In this document: positions 17,933 through 28,867 of the stretch, piece by piece
How the letters are laid out: each line of letters starts with the position of its first letter
How positions within the stretch are numbered: position 1 is the stretch's first letter
Assembly: GCA_903873965.1 (NCBI GenBank)
Contig: CAIQQO010000172.1
Location: 1-64,000, forward strand
Reading direction: 5' to 3'
Length of the DNA: 64,000 nucleotides
Source: an uncultured bacterium
Lineage (GTDB): Bacteria; Chloroflexota; Anaerolineae; J036; Brachytrichaceae
Program-made: the position numbers and the translations under genes
The notes under the pieces: model-generated
The model's database searches: none
What the model was told of the DNA's origin: nothing
What the model saw: the letters and a program-made list of their open reading frames with translations, nothing else

Positions 17933-19267
17933 TTATTGTACGCTTGCGGCCGTCCGTTCTGCCGCCTTTGCTTCAATCCACTCGCGATCTTCCACTTTGC
18001 GAAGATAGGGGTTAAACAGCCCAATGGTGCACCATACGACAAGGATTGATCCAAGTGCCACGAGGATATAACCTGGTTCAAAACGGCTCGCCAATAATCC
18101 CATCAGAATACTACTTGCCGGCCAACTAAACTGCGCAATCAACCTTCGCACAGAAAACACTCTTCCCTGCAACTCACGCGGCGTCTGCGTTTGCCAGATC
18201 GTCTGAGAATGTGAATTTATTAGTGGTCCCATTGCGGCTCCGATGCCAGTGATCAAACATGAAACATAGATCAGATTTGAGAAACCAAACAACATGGTCA
18301 TTAATCCCTCGATGATCATTGGGGCGAGAACTCCATAGACGCGAAGGCGCTTAAGTCCACCCCATGCGGTAATAAACACCCCACCTAGTAACCCCCCAAT
18401 GCTGGCTGCCGTTGTAATGAGCGCCATTGCAGTCTCTATCTGCAATCCATGCACTATCCAGTCTGCAGCAAGCTGAAACTTAACGATCAAGGGTACAAGT
18501 ATCTGCACACCACCAACGAAATTCACGACAGTGAACGTGCCTAGTAACCATAAAAACGAGCGGCGATGCCAGATATACAAGATGCCTTCTTTGATATCCA
18601 CCCAGATCGACTTAGTCTCACCACTTTCTGTTTTCATGTCATTTCGAACTGGCGATGGGATGAAGAGAAACAGTGGGACTAATGCCGCAAAGAGGAAGGT
18701 TACGCCGTCAATACCAATGGCTAGTAGTGCACCATCATTAATTTGGCCGAGAAATGATACAAACGAAGGTAACTGACCATTTCGCGCCAGCATAGGCAAT
18801 GAAATCAACATCGCTGCGACACTTGGTGCAAGCACGCCAGATAACGCCCAGATAGTCTGCATCATGCCATTGGCGCGTGGCAACTTACTTTCTGGCACAA
18901 GCATTGCATATGCAGTATCAAATGCCGCGTTATGAAACGAGCCGAAAATAGAACTCAAAACAGCAATGACCATCAACCATGGAACGGTGAGTTGATGGAC
19001 CGCGATCAACGCGACCGTTAGAAAACTTACACAGCCATTCAGCAAATCCATCAATACCATCGTTCGTTTTCGATCGTGGCGGTCGACAAACGCGCCAGCG
19101 ATTGGTGCGCCGAATACAACTGGTATTGCATACGCAAGGTTGAAGGCTGACAACGCCCAGGCAAGTTCTCCTCTCTGTGAAGGTTCAGGATACAGACCGG
19201 TCGTCAGCCAGATAGTGATGGCAAACCCGGTCAATGCACTACCGATGACCGACACCGATTGAGTCAA
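17933..19267 (-). CDS. MFS transporter, DHA3/EntS-like, uncertain N-terminus
   Basis: A ~444-residue major facilitator with 12 predicted TMs. The TM2-TM3 loop reads DRHDRKRTM, the classical MFS D-R-x-x-R-R/K motif, and the family resembles macrolide/enterobactin exporters. The called TTG start (TTGACTCAATCG) cuts into TM1. The frame continues upstream with [15 protein letters not shown], exactly what an MFS amino terminus looks like, but it contains no ATG, GTG or TTG. An ATG at 19329 lies in another frame. A single-base indel, real or from assembly, would explain this. It heads an operon with an aldolase, two GT-C proteins and a dehydrogenase. The substrate is unknown. Confidence 0.82.
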   Translation of the reverse strand: MTQSVSVIGSALTGFAITIWLTTGLYPEPSQRGELAWALSAFNLAYAIPVVFGAPIAGAFVDRHDRKRTMVLMDLLNGCVSFLTVALIAVHQLTVPWLMVIAVLSSIFGSFHNAAFDTAYAMLVPESKLPRANGMMQTIWALSGVLAPSVAAMLISLPMLARNGQLPSFVSFLGQINDGALLAIGIDGVTFLFAALVPLFLFIPSPVRNDMKTESGETKSIWVDIKEGILYIWHRRSFLWLLGTFTVVNFVGGVQILVPLIVKFQLAADWIVHGLQIETAMALITTAASIGGLLGGVFITAWGGLKRLRVYGVLAPMIIEGLMTMLFGFSNLIYVSCLITGIGAAMGPLINSHSQTIWQTQTPRELQGRVFSVRRLIAQFSWPASSILMGLLASRFEPGYILVALGSILVVWCTIGLFNPYLRKVEDREWIEAKAAERTAASVQ

Positions 19268-19421
19268 CCAGACTATGAGAAACGTACGCCAACCATGGGC
19301 TGGAGCTACAAAAGGGTTGCCGGACTCATATGTAAGGAATGAACTCCTCAGAAGAAACGGTGGGACAACTCATTCGTAAGTCAGTCAAACAATAAATCTT
19401 ACTACCTACTGACTCACAGTA

Positions 19422-19451
19422 ATAAGAGTGGATATAGCGATCCACCCTTAT
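19422..19451 (-). terminator. Hairpin downstream of gyrB
   Basis: A 12-bp inverted repeat (ATAAGAGTGGAT with ATCCACCCTTAT, one mismatch on the plus strand and a G-U pair on the minus transcript) has a 6-base loop, about 42 bases past the gyrB stop. It probably marks the 3' end of gyrB. No strong T-run follows. Confidence 0.5.
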
Positions 19452-19492
19452 CATTCATGTCTGTATTAGGAATGTAACCTTTTGTCTGCTTT

Positions 19493-21802
<2,310 letters not shown>

Positions 21803-22192
21803 ATGAAAATTGAGCATTTTGCAATCATCGTCAAGGACCCGCCTGCAGTCGCAAAGTGGTATGAAGACAACCTGGGAATGCGTGTGGTGCGTGCAGGTGG
21901 TGCGCCAACTTTCACTACGTTTATCGCAGATGAAACCAATCAGGTCATGATGGAAATTTACTTCAATACGGCTGCGCCTGTACCCGACTACGCATCCATG
22001 GACCCACTCGTCGTGCATTTGGCGTTTGTGGCGACTGGCGATATCCGTACGCAGATCAATCGGCTGCTGGCGGCCGGCGCGACTATGTACAGCGATGTTA
22101 GCGTAACACCGTTCGGCGACGAGTTGACGATGCTGCGAGATCCCTGGGGCTTTAGCATACAGCTGGCGCGCCGTAAGAATCCGATGATTTAA
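21803..22192 (+). CDS. VOC/glyoxalase-fold protein
   Basis: A 129-residue vicinal-oxygen-chelate protein with two beta-alpha-beta-beta-beta modules. IEHFAIIVKDPPAVAKWYED with an early His, LVVHLAFVATGD with the second His, and the late LRDPWGFSIQL block give the metal-site layout of glyoxalase or bleomycin-resistance proteins. It lies three bases upstream of the enolase-superfamily gene, so they are likely co-transcribed. The VOC protein may act on the same carbohydrate acid, for example as an epimerase or dioxygenase. The exact role is unknown. Confidence 0.85.
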   Translation: MKIEHFAIIVKDPPAVAKWYEDNLGMRVVRAGGAPTFTTFIADETNQVMMEIYFNTAAPVPDYASMDPLVVHLAFVATGDIRTQINRLLAAGATMYSDVSVTPFGDELTMLRDPWGFSIQLARRKNPMI

Positions 22193-22195
22193 CCT

Positions 22196-23335
22196 ATGAA
22201 CATCACTCGCATCGAAGCGATTCCTCTGATTCGTCAACTGCGCGAAGTATTCCAGGGTGGTACCTATAAAATCACCAGTCGCAACACAATCGTCACGCGT
22301 GTTGAGCTGGATGACGGTACTCTGGGTGAAGTGTTCGGTGGTGATGAAGATCAGTATCAACTTGATGTCTGCCGCATTGTTAACACCATTTATCAACCTC
22401 TTCTCATTGGCCGTGACATCCGTGATGTCGAAGCCAACTGGGAACGGATGTGGAACACACGTGTCGATTTAAATAATCGCGGAATTCACACTCTGGATCT
22501 GGCGAAACACTGCGTAGAGACACAAGCCATCGCGGCTGTCGATAACGCGTCGTGGGATGCTCTCGGCAAGTCGCTTGGTCAGCCGGTATACAAGCTGCTG
22601 GGCGGTTACCGTGACCGCGTACCCGTACTTGCGATCGGCGGTTACGTTATGGCTGGGAAGACGCTCGATGACCTTGCAGCAGAAATCGAGTTTTACAAAG
22701 CACACGGCATCTTTGGGATGAAGCTCAAGGTTGGACACCTTTCTGTCGAGGAAGACATCGTACGTGCTCAGTTGGCTCGAAAAGTCGGCGGCCCATCGTT
22801 TCACCTATGCACCGACTCAAACCAGGCATGGACGGTTGCGGAAGCGATGCAATTCGCGCGCGGTGTGCAAGATCTAGACCTGGCATGGCTGGAAGAACCT
22901 GTGCGCTGGCACGACCAGATCAATGGCAATGCACGCGTGCGAACGATGGGAATACCAGTCAACGCCGGGCAGGGCGAGATTTCACGGCATGGATGCCAGG
23001 AACTCATTTCACGCGGGGCAGTCGACATACTCAATGTTGATGTGACAATCGCTGCAGGCGTCACCGAATGGCGCCGCATCGCGGGCATGGCGCATTGCTT
23101 CGGCGTGAAAATGGCGCATCATGAAGAACCGCAAATTGCGTTACATCTACTTGCAGGAGTGCCAAACGGGCTGCATGTCGAGATTTTCCCGAATCCACAA
23201 CGCGACCCGATGTGGTTTGATCTACCCATAAAACAACCGGAAATCCGCGACGGTTATATGTTTGTGCCCGACGGTCCCGGATTCGGTATACCTCTGCGCC
23301 AGGACACCATTGCGAAATGGCGGTTCCGAGCCTAA
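22196..23335 (+). CDS. Enolase-superfamily sugar-acid dehydratase (mandelate racemase/MLE family)
   Basis: A 379-residue enolase-superfamily enzyme. The capping domain (residues 1-~135) is followed by the barrel with a KLK catalytic pair (~K176/K178), metal ligands TDSNQAW (~D207), WLEEPV (~E233) and GQGEISRHG (~E261), and HHEEPQ (~H308/H309) as the general base on the other face. That combination is typical of acid-sugar dehydratases (fuconate, rhamnonate, galactonate, mannonate types). The nearby lactonase-like amidohydrolase (25.3 kb) suggests it dehydrates the hydrolysed sugar acid to a 2-keto-3-deoxy acid. L-fuconate is a plausible substrate given GH95 at 3 kb, but this is inference. Confidence 0.88.
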   Translation: MNITRIEAIPLIRQLREVFQGGTYKITSRNTIVTRVELDDGTLGEVFGGDEDQYQLDVCRIVNTIYQPLLIGRDIRDVEANWERMWNTRVDLNNRGIHTLDLAKHCVETQAIAAVDNASWDALGKSLGQPVYKLLGGYRDRVPVLAIGGYVMAGKTLDDLAAEIEFYKAHGIFGMKLKVGHLSVEEDIVRAQLARKVGGPSFHLCTDSNQAWTVAEAMQFARGVQDLDLAWLEEPVRWHDQINGNARVRTMGIPVNAGQGEISRHGCQELISRGAVDILNVDVTIAAGVTEWRRIAGMAHCFGVKMAHHEEPQIALHLLAGVPNGLHVEIFPNPQRDPMWFDLPIKQPEIRDGYMFVPDGPGFGIPLRQDTIAKWRFRA

Positions 23336-23354
23336 TAAACTGATGTAGTGAAAT

Positions 23355-23385
23355 GGAGAGTCGTGGATTTGCCACCAGACTCTCC
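23355..23385. terminator. Convergent-gene hairpin terminator
   Basis: GGAGAGTC (23355-23362) pairs with GACTCTCC (23378-23385), enclosing a nested GTGG/CCAC stem. It is placed between the + enolase gene and the - UROD-like gene. CCTTTGA follows on the plus side, so the T-run is short. It can act for both strands. Confidence 0.6.
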
Positions 23386-23416
23386 GTCCTTTGACTTCTA
23401 TCTCCTTAATTCCAGC

Positions 23417-24559
23417 TTATTTCCCTATCAGCTTGCGTTTCTTGTCAAGGTAATCGCAATAATGACTGTAAGGGATATCGGGCGGGACGAGGTGATCGAG
23501 ATGCGGGATGCAACCGCCCTGGTCAAGCAAAGGCTTGATTCGCTCCAACTCGGCATCGATGGCCTTGCCACCACGGACAAGTGGCTCCTTGGCGATGCCG
23601 CCGCGCACGAGGAGCTCTTTACCGAACTCGCGACGCCATGCATATGGATCAACACCAGCTGCGACTTCGAGCGGGAACATGATATTCACGCCCTCCTCAA
23701 GCCAATTACGCACAATGTCATGCGGATTGCCATCGCAATCGACCATGCCTAATACACATCCGCGTTTGCGCGCAGCCTCCATGACGCGGTGATATCCCGG
23801 CTGCAAGAATGTTCGGAATAGTTTCGGTCCTACCAGCGGGCCGTTTTTTCCTGCCATATCCTCCCACCACATGACGCTATCTACTGGTATGTCCACAGGC
23901 AAACGCTCGATCTGCTGCGCGGCAAGAAACGACCAGTGATCTACCATGTCATGGATCATGTCGGGGTAATCATAAAAAGCCACCGACAACGCTTCCATGC
24001 CCATCCAGTTGCGTAACTGACCATAGAAACCGACGCAAAACACTGTGATCATCTCGCCGCGTTTTGCGGCGCGACGCGCAGCCCACAGGTCGCCCGGAAA
24101 CAATCCGCGAGACGCGTCTGCCGGGTCGAAGCGTTTCTTCATATCGGCCCAATCATCAGGCGTTTCAATCGGGAAGCGAATGAAGCGCGGAATGGAACTC
24201 TGATCGACTTCGTTCTCATACCGCTCAGCCAAAATACCGGACGTGTCGCGCATGATCACCGATGCCCCGCGCCGTTCAATGATCTCCTCTTTGAACAACG
24301 GATGCATGCCTAATTGCAGGTCTATGCCGTATCCTTCCGGTTCAAAACCAAAGAAACGATCCAACCGAGCAGGGAACATCTCATTCTGTTCATCCTCGCT
24401 CAAAATCGCCGGCATGCCTTCCTGCACCCAGCGGCGAATGGTCTGCGGCCAGTAGCCGAATTCAATGTCAGGTACGCGGTCAACGTTCTGATAGGTATAC
24501 ACGCGGTAAAAGCGATCAGTGATGTCTGTACGCATTGTGTTGTACTCCTGAAGACTCAT
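23417..24559 (-). CDS. Uroporphyrinogen-decarboxylase-fold protein
   Basis: A 380-residue protein of the UROD/MtaA superfamily (TIM barrel). The barrel has FCVGFYGQLRNWMG, VMWWEDMAGKNGPLVGP and MVDCDGNPHDIVRNWLEEG; the C-terminal part has IPHLDHLVPPDIPYSHYCDY. The real haem enzyme HemE has an N-terminal PVWxMRQAGR motif, which is absent here, so this is not a haem-synthesis gene. Related proteins include cobalamin/CoM methyltransferases, while many uncharacterised ones sit in sugar-catabolism clusters, as this one does. It faces the enolase gene convergently. The start could also be the ATG eight codons in. Confidence 0.85.
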   Translation of the reverse strand: MSLQEYNTMRTDITDRFYRVYTYQNVDRVPDIEFGYWPQTIRRWVQEGMPAILSEDEQNEMFPARLDRFFGFEPEGYGIDLQLGMHPLFKEEIIERRGASVIMRDTSGILAERYENEVDQSSIPRFIRFPIETPDDWADMKKRFDPADASRGLFPGDLWAARRAAKRGEMITVFCVGFYGQLRNWMGMEALSVAFYDYPDMIHDMVDHWSFLAAQQIERLPVDIPVDSVMWWEDMAGKNGPLVGPKLFRTFLQPGYHRVMEAARKRGCVLGMVDCDGNPHDIVRNWLEEGVNIMFPLEVAAGVDPYAWRREFGKELLVRGGIAKEPLVRGGKAIDAELERIKPLLDQGGCIPHLDHLVPPDIPYSHYCDYLDKKRKLIGK

Positions 24560-24632
24560 ATGTTCTGCTGACTCGTCACAGGTATTACCAGTATCGTTTC
24601 AGATCATGGAAACGCAAGTTGTTTCTATGTAC

Positions 24633-25313
24633 CTATGACTCGTTGCGATGCACTTCCCAGAGATCCTCTAGTCGTGTCGAAAACCATAACTCGATATATT
24701 TCAGCCGCAACGGTGTAGCTTCCCCTCTTCCGGTCACAGTTGAGTACGAATGATGAATCATGCGCAAGCCGGCATTCTGGTTACTTTTGCGAACCTGCTG
24801 GTACAGCGCACTAATATCACCCATCGTCGTCGTGCGAGGACAGATACATACTAAAGTCCCTTCATATGCAAGGTCACACCATATCATCCTTGAAAAATCG
24901 GCGTATCGCGGTCTTACCTGGCCAAACTCAAGCAATTGATGACCGTCGCAATCGATGGAGAGCGGTGGGCCATAAAAGATGACGTCAAAGCTCATAAACT
25001 GGAGCATGGTGAGGGGATCGATTGCATCACCGCGCACACAATCGATTCCGCGCGAATGGTTTTGAGCAACGATGAATGGCTCGTAGTCAAGCCCACGGAA
25101 TCGTTTTGCTCCAGCCAAATGCAGGTACGTCATCCATTGGTGAGTGCAATCGCCACAGCAGATTTCAGCAATCGACATTGTCCCTGGAAGTAACTTCGTA
25201 ATCAGATTCGCGCGCTGCACTATAGTCTGCGGGTTTGTCCGCGCGAACGATTTCTCGCCTTTCGATGGGAGTTGATATCGTTCTGTATCTTCGTTTGACA
25301 CAACGTCACTCAT
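24633..25313 (-). CDS. Putative SAM-dependent methyltransferase
   Basis: A 226-residue Rossmann-like protein. IAEICCGDCTHQWMTYL is a plausible motif I, FRGLDYEP an acidic motif post-I, CVRGDAID the motif II region and VIFYGPPLS resembles the N/D-PP-Y/F motif IV of N- or DNA-methyltransferases. The gene lies between the UROD-like and amidohydrolase genes on the same strand, 16 bases from the latter. It could be a bystander in the sugar cluster. The target is unknown and the family assignment is moderate. Confidence 0.6.
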   Translation of the reverse strand: MSDVVSNEDTERYQLPSKGEKSFARTNPQTIVQRANLITKLLPGTMSIAEICCGDCTHQWMTYLHLAGAKRFRGLDYEPFIVAQNHSRGIDCVRGDAIDPLTMLQFMSFDVIFYGPPLSIDCDGHQLLEFGQVRPRYADFSRMIWCDLAYEGTLVCICPRTTTMGDISALYQQVRKSNQNAGLRMIHHSYSTVTGRGEATPLRLKYIELWFSTRLEDLWEVHRNES

Positions 25314-25329
25314 GATTGTTGCTGCATTT

Positions 25330-26166
25330 CTAGGATAACGTCAAGCCATAGAAACGTGCTGCATTCAAACCATACACGTCGTCGCGTTCTTCCTGTGTCC
25401 AGTCTGGCCCAAGCATGAAATCCACCAAATCCAGCACTTCCTGATATGTCGCATACTGCAAACACACCGGCCAGTCGGTGCCAAACATGACGCGCCGTCG
25501 ACCAAATGCACTGATCACGTAATCGGCAAACAGCTTCACTGCATCTGGCGACCAGCCAGGAATGCGGCTCCCGTACACCATCCCCGAAAGTTTACACATT
25601 ACATTGGGATATTCCGCCAGTTGAGTGATGTAACTCGCCCATGAGTCCAGTTTGCGTGTGGCATAGGTAGGTGTTGCCAGATGATCTATGACGGCTTTCA
25701 GCTTTGGAACGCGTTCCATTAACTGGACAAGATATGGCAGGTGACGCGGATTCGATTGGAAATCAAGCGTAAATCCATTGTCGGCGAGAAAGGCAACATT
25801 ATCGACAACCTTGTCCTGCATAATCCATTCAGATGGCATGTCCTGGATCATGGGACGGATGCCGACAAATTTCGGATTGGAGTGAAAGTGCAACCATTGA
25901 GAGCGGAAATCTGCTGCGGTCAGGTCAAGCCATCCAACGACGCCTGCTAGAGTTACTTCATACTCGGCAATATCGAGCAGGAACACCGTCTCGGCTGCTG
26001 TTGGCGCTGCCTGCACCACAACTGTTTTTTGAATGTCAAACTGCTGCAAGAGTGGTCTCAGATGTTCCGGCATGTAATCGGCATAAAGCTTGCCAGCCGC
26101 CGGCGTTAACCAACCATAGTCATTACGTTCAGGTTTCCAATAGTGCTGGTGAGAGTCGATTTTCAT
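25330..26166 (-). CDS. Amidohydrolase family 2, sugar lactonase (L-fuconolactonase-like)
   Basis: A 278-residue TIM-barrel hydrolase of the COG3618 type. MKIDSHQHYWKPERNDYGWL is the HxH metal motif with the DYxWL signature typical of L-fuconolactonase and L-rhamnono-lactonase. VIDHLATP, NVMCKLSGMVYG and VMFGTDWPVCLQYA (catalytic Asp) complete the site. It hydrolyses a sugar lactone to the acid that an enolase-type dehydratase then takes. The dehydratase is 2 kb away on the other strand. The fucono- versus rhamnono- versus other-lactone choice is open. Confidence 0.88.
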   Translation of the reverse strand: MKIDSHQHYWKPERNDYGWLTPAAGKLYADYMPEHLRPLLQQFDIQKTVVVQAAPTAAETVFLLDIAEYEVTLAGVVGWLDLTAADFRSQWLHFHSNPKFVGIRPMIQDMPSEWIMQDKVVDNVAFLADNGFTLDFQSNPRHLPYLVQLMERVPKLKAVIDHLATPTYATRKLDSWASYITQLAEYPNVMCKLSGMVYGSRIPGWSPDAVKLFADYVISAFGRRRVMFGTDWPVCLQYATYQEVLDLVDFMLGPDWTQEERDDVYGLNAARFYGLTLS

Positions 26167-26504
26167 GCAAAATATGGTACTCGACTTTCGCTAGATCGCA
26201 GCACCTTCTTGCGCGACTTTCGCCGCCTTCTGACTGATAAAACGACTGGAGGGTATCACATTCCAACGCGGCACGAAGCACCGCACATACGAAAAACCTC
26301 GTTAGCGGCACATGCTAATCAACGTATGATCGCTGACCACATATAGGCACTGGGTCACCTGTTGCATCGCCAAATACACCATGTTCAAGTGCCGCTTGTT
26401 GATTTATCATGGATATACCAATGCTCAGTTCAGGCATGTTTTTGATCCTGGGGTATGGTATGAAGCAAGTTATATTTTGACGTATTTATCTGGAGATATT
26501 GTAA
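26167..26504. other. Divergent intergenic region, 338 bases
   Basis: Separates the minus-strand lactonase from the plus-strand dioxygenase, so it must carry promoters for both. I see TGGAGA about ten bases before the plus-strand ATG and AT-rich sequence at 26461-26490. There is no confident -35/-10 pair, no RNA-like fold and no coding frame with an RBS. Confidence 0.4.
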
Positions 26505-27479
26505 ATGGGAACCGTTATAGCACAGTCCAATGGGCAAAGTATAGGTGAGGTCGAAAAGGGACGAATCGACACGAAGCATCGCGTCGAAGTGCCCAAGGTG
26601 TTGAATGAAGAGCAAGTGCGATTCTTTATCGAAAATGGGTACCTTATTGTCGAGAATCTCATCAATCCCGTAGAACTCGAGGAACTAAAGGCTGATACCA
26701 ACCACATAGCCCGAGGAGGGTACCCAAATAAGGCGCTAAAACCACTGCCCGAGGACATGAGCGATGCGGAAGTGCTGAAAAACATCCTGTGCATCCATCA
26801 GCCGCACTACGTCAGCCCGGTGATGACCAAATACGTCAAACATCCGCAGATTTGCGGCGTGCTCAGCCAGGTTACCGCAGCGCACCTACCCTACTGGGAC
26901 GGCAGCGTTAAGTGCATGCAGTCAATGTTATTTGTTAAGCCGCCACAGTTTCAAGGGCAGGCGTGGCATCAGGATGAGATTTACATCCCTACCCGCGACC
27001 GCTCGCTAATCGGCGCGTGGATCGCGATTGATGACGCCACTGTCGAGAACGGTTGCCTTTTCGTTATCCCGGGGTCACATCGGCAAGGGTACCTGTTCCC
27101 GCAGCATGCGCATAACAATGCTGATGAATTTGACTTTGCACCCGAGAGCTATGGGTTCGATGAATCCGTCGAAGTACCTGTTGTGGTTAAGGCTGGGACA
27201 GTCGTATTTTTCAACGGATATCTGCTACATCGCTCACGCAGAAATCGAAGTGGAGGGTATCGGCGCGTACTCGTGAACCACTATATGAATGCATGGTCAC
27301 TGTTGCCATGGAGCATCAAGGAAGGCGAACACGTCGCGATGGCTGACCGGCGCAAGGTCATTCAGGTGGCGGGCGCTGATCCCTATGCGTGGAAAGGCTT
27401 AGAGCCGACAGAGCATGATGTGTGGCTGCGCACATGCAAAGCCAACACGCCTGAACGTGATGAACACGCGCCGAAGTAG
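26505..27479 (+). CDS. Phytanoyl-CoA-dioxygenase-like Fe(II)/2-oxoglutarate enzyme
   Basis: A 324-residue PhyH-family dioxygenase. The double-stranded beta-helix carries WHQDEIYIP (HxD iron ligands), GCLFVIPGSHRQGYL (core strand), and VVFFNGYLLHRSRRNRS with the distal His and the 2-oxoglutarate-binding Arg. The first ~35 residues are extra. Such enzymes hydroxylate small molecules, including sugar or amino-acid derivatives, with O2 and 2-oxoglutarate. It sits between two carbohydrate genes and runs convergently with the GH1 gene. The substrate is unknown. Confidence 0.88.
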   Translation: MGTVIAQSNGQSIGEVEKGRIDTKHRVEVPKVLNEEQVRFFIENGYLIVENLINPVELEELKADTNHIARGGYPNKALKPLPEDMSDAEVLKNILCIHQPHYVSPVMTKYVKHPQICGVLSQVTAAHLPYWDGSVKCMQSMLFVKPPQFQGQAWHQDEIYIPTRDRSLIGAWIAIDDATVENGCLFVIPGSHRQGYLFPQHAHNNADEFDFAPESYGFDESVEVPVVVKAGTVVFFNGYLLHRSRRNRSGGYRRVLVNHYMNAWSLLPWSIKEGEHVAMADRRKVIQVAGADPYAWKGLEPTEHDVWLRTCKANTPERDEHAPK

Positions 27480-27526
27480 GAAGGTGGAACTCGGCCTCAG
27501 ATCGAGCAAACACTGGAACGCTGAAC

Positions 27527-28867
27527 CTACGGAAACATGCGTTGCGCGATCTGTGGCGCATATTGATCGACGATGTCACCGTCGATGCCATTTTTGCGAA
27601 TCATATCGCGATACAGGAATGCGCTCCGCCGCGGAGTGCGTTCCTGTGAAATTGGATCGACAGAAAATAGACCAAACTTCAACCGCCACCCTTCAGACCA
27701 TTCAAAACTGTCTATGAGTGAGTAATGGTAATAACCTTGAATAGGCAAGTCCTGTACCGCGTTCCAGATGGCTCGAACCTGTCGCACAAGAAATTCTGGA
27801 CGAAAACAGTCACTGGCATCAGGAATTCCATTTTCTGTGATATAGATGGGCAAATTACTTGCACCCAGCCGGCTCAGTAAAGGCTGAATGCCCTCTGGAT
27901 AGATTTCGCCATAACCATAATCTGCCCTCATACCTCCAGGAAGGGCAATGGGACGCTCGAACAATCCGGCGCCCGCTGAAACATCAAACATCGTGCCCTG
28001 GCGGGTGTTGTAATTTAAACCAATCCAATCGAGGGTATTCAGCAATTTGCTGGCGCTGCTGTGTTGTCCACGTCGCATAGCCATGTTCCACTTTCCCTGC
28101 AGAAGAGCCGTTAGTATTCCCTGATTGAACACTTGATCCTGCAGGCCTGCTACCGCCCTATCGAGCATATGGTCTTTGCGATATGGCTCAAATAACCGCA
28201 TATGATGGGCAATACCGACCTGCGCCAGGCTCTGGTGCTCATGCAAGACTTCGTATGCAGCAGCATGGGCAAACAACATATTGCTCATCACTTGTATGGC
28301 GCGATCAAACTGATCAGTCTTCCCGGGAGGCATCGTGCCAGACTGAACGTAACCTAATAGAGCATACACATTGGGTTCATTGATGGTGCACCACAAGTCA
28401 CATAAATCACCTAAGGCCTTCACCATATGTGCTGCATATTGACGGAAAAATCGGACGACGACGTTATGTTGCTCCCAGCCACCACGCTCTTCCAGCCAAC
28501 GCGGATTTGTAAAGTGATGCAACGTCACCATCGGCTTGATCCCTCGGCGGCGTAAGCCTAGTAGCATGGCGCGGTACCGATCTACCGCAGCACTATCAAA
28601 CTTGCCTTCAGCAGGCTGAACACGGCTCCATTCGATAGACAAACGATGGCTTGTGATACCAAGTTCAACCATACGGTCAAAATCGCTTTCGGCGTTACGC
28701 CACCAATCACATGCCCAGCCTGAACCGTTGCCATTTCTGATATGTCCAGGCGATTGCTCCCAATCCCACCACTGATTATTGGTATTGTGTCCTTCTACCT
28801 GATGTGATGAAGTTGCAGTGCCCCAGAGGAAATCTTCTGGGAAAAGAAATGACGCTTGATGACTCAA
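27527..28867 (-). CDS. Glycoside hydrolase family 1, beta-glucosidase-like
   Basis: A ~446-residue GH1 enzyme. FPEDFLWGTATSSHQVEG is the N-terminal signature, WCTINEPNVYALLGY holds the acid/base Glu (~E164) and IYITENGIPD the nucleophile (~E345). HYSLIDSFEWSEGW is the aglycone-side loop. It retains configuration and acts on beta-glucosides, beta-galactosides or beta-fucosides; there is no signal peptide. I prefer the TTG start at 28867: AGGA lies eight bases upstream and the codon overlaps the previous gene's TGA as TTGA. Longer ATG starts at 28900 or 28948 would overlap more. It is translationally coupled to the FemAB-like gene. Confidence 0.92.
   Translation of the reverse strand: MSHQASFLFPEDFLWGTATSSHQVEGHNTNNQWWDWEQSPGHIRNGNGSGWACDWWRNAESDFDRMVELGITSHRLSIEWSRVQPAEGKFDSAAVDRYRAMLLGLRRRGIKPMVTLHHFTNPRWLEERGGWEQHNVVVRFFRQYAAHMVKALGDLCDLWCTINEPNVYALLGYVQSGTMPPGKTDQFDRAIQVMSNMLFAHAAAYEVLHEHQSLAQVGIAHHMRLFEPYRKDHMLDRAVAGLQDQVFNQGILTALLQGKWNMAMRRGQHSSASKLLNTLDWIGLNYNTRQGTMFDVSAGAGLFERPIALPGGMRADYGYGEIYPEGIQPLLSRLGASNLPIYITENGIPDASDCFRPEFLVRQVRAIWNAVQDLPIQGYYHYSLIDSFEWSEGWRLKFGLFSVDPISQERTPRRSAFLYRDMIRKNGIDGDIVDQYAPQIAQRMFP

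Noticed and set aside
17926-18081. Longer start of the aldolase at 18081
   Set aside because: Would overlap the MFS gene by ~150 bases; the segment lacks aldolase character and ATG 17925 fits the operon spacing.
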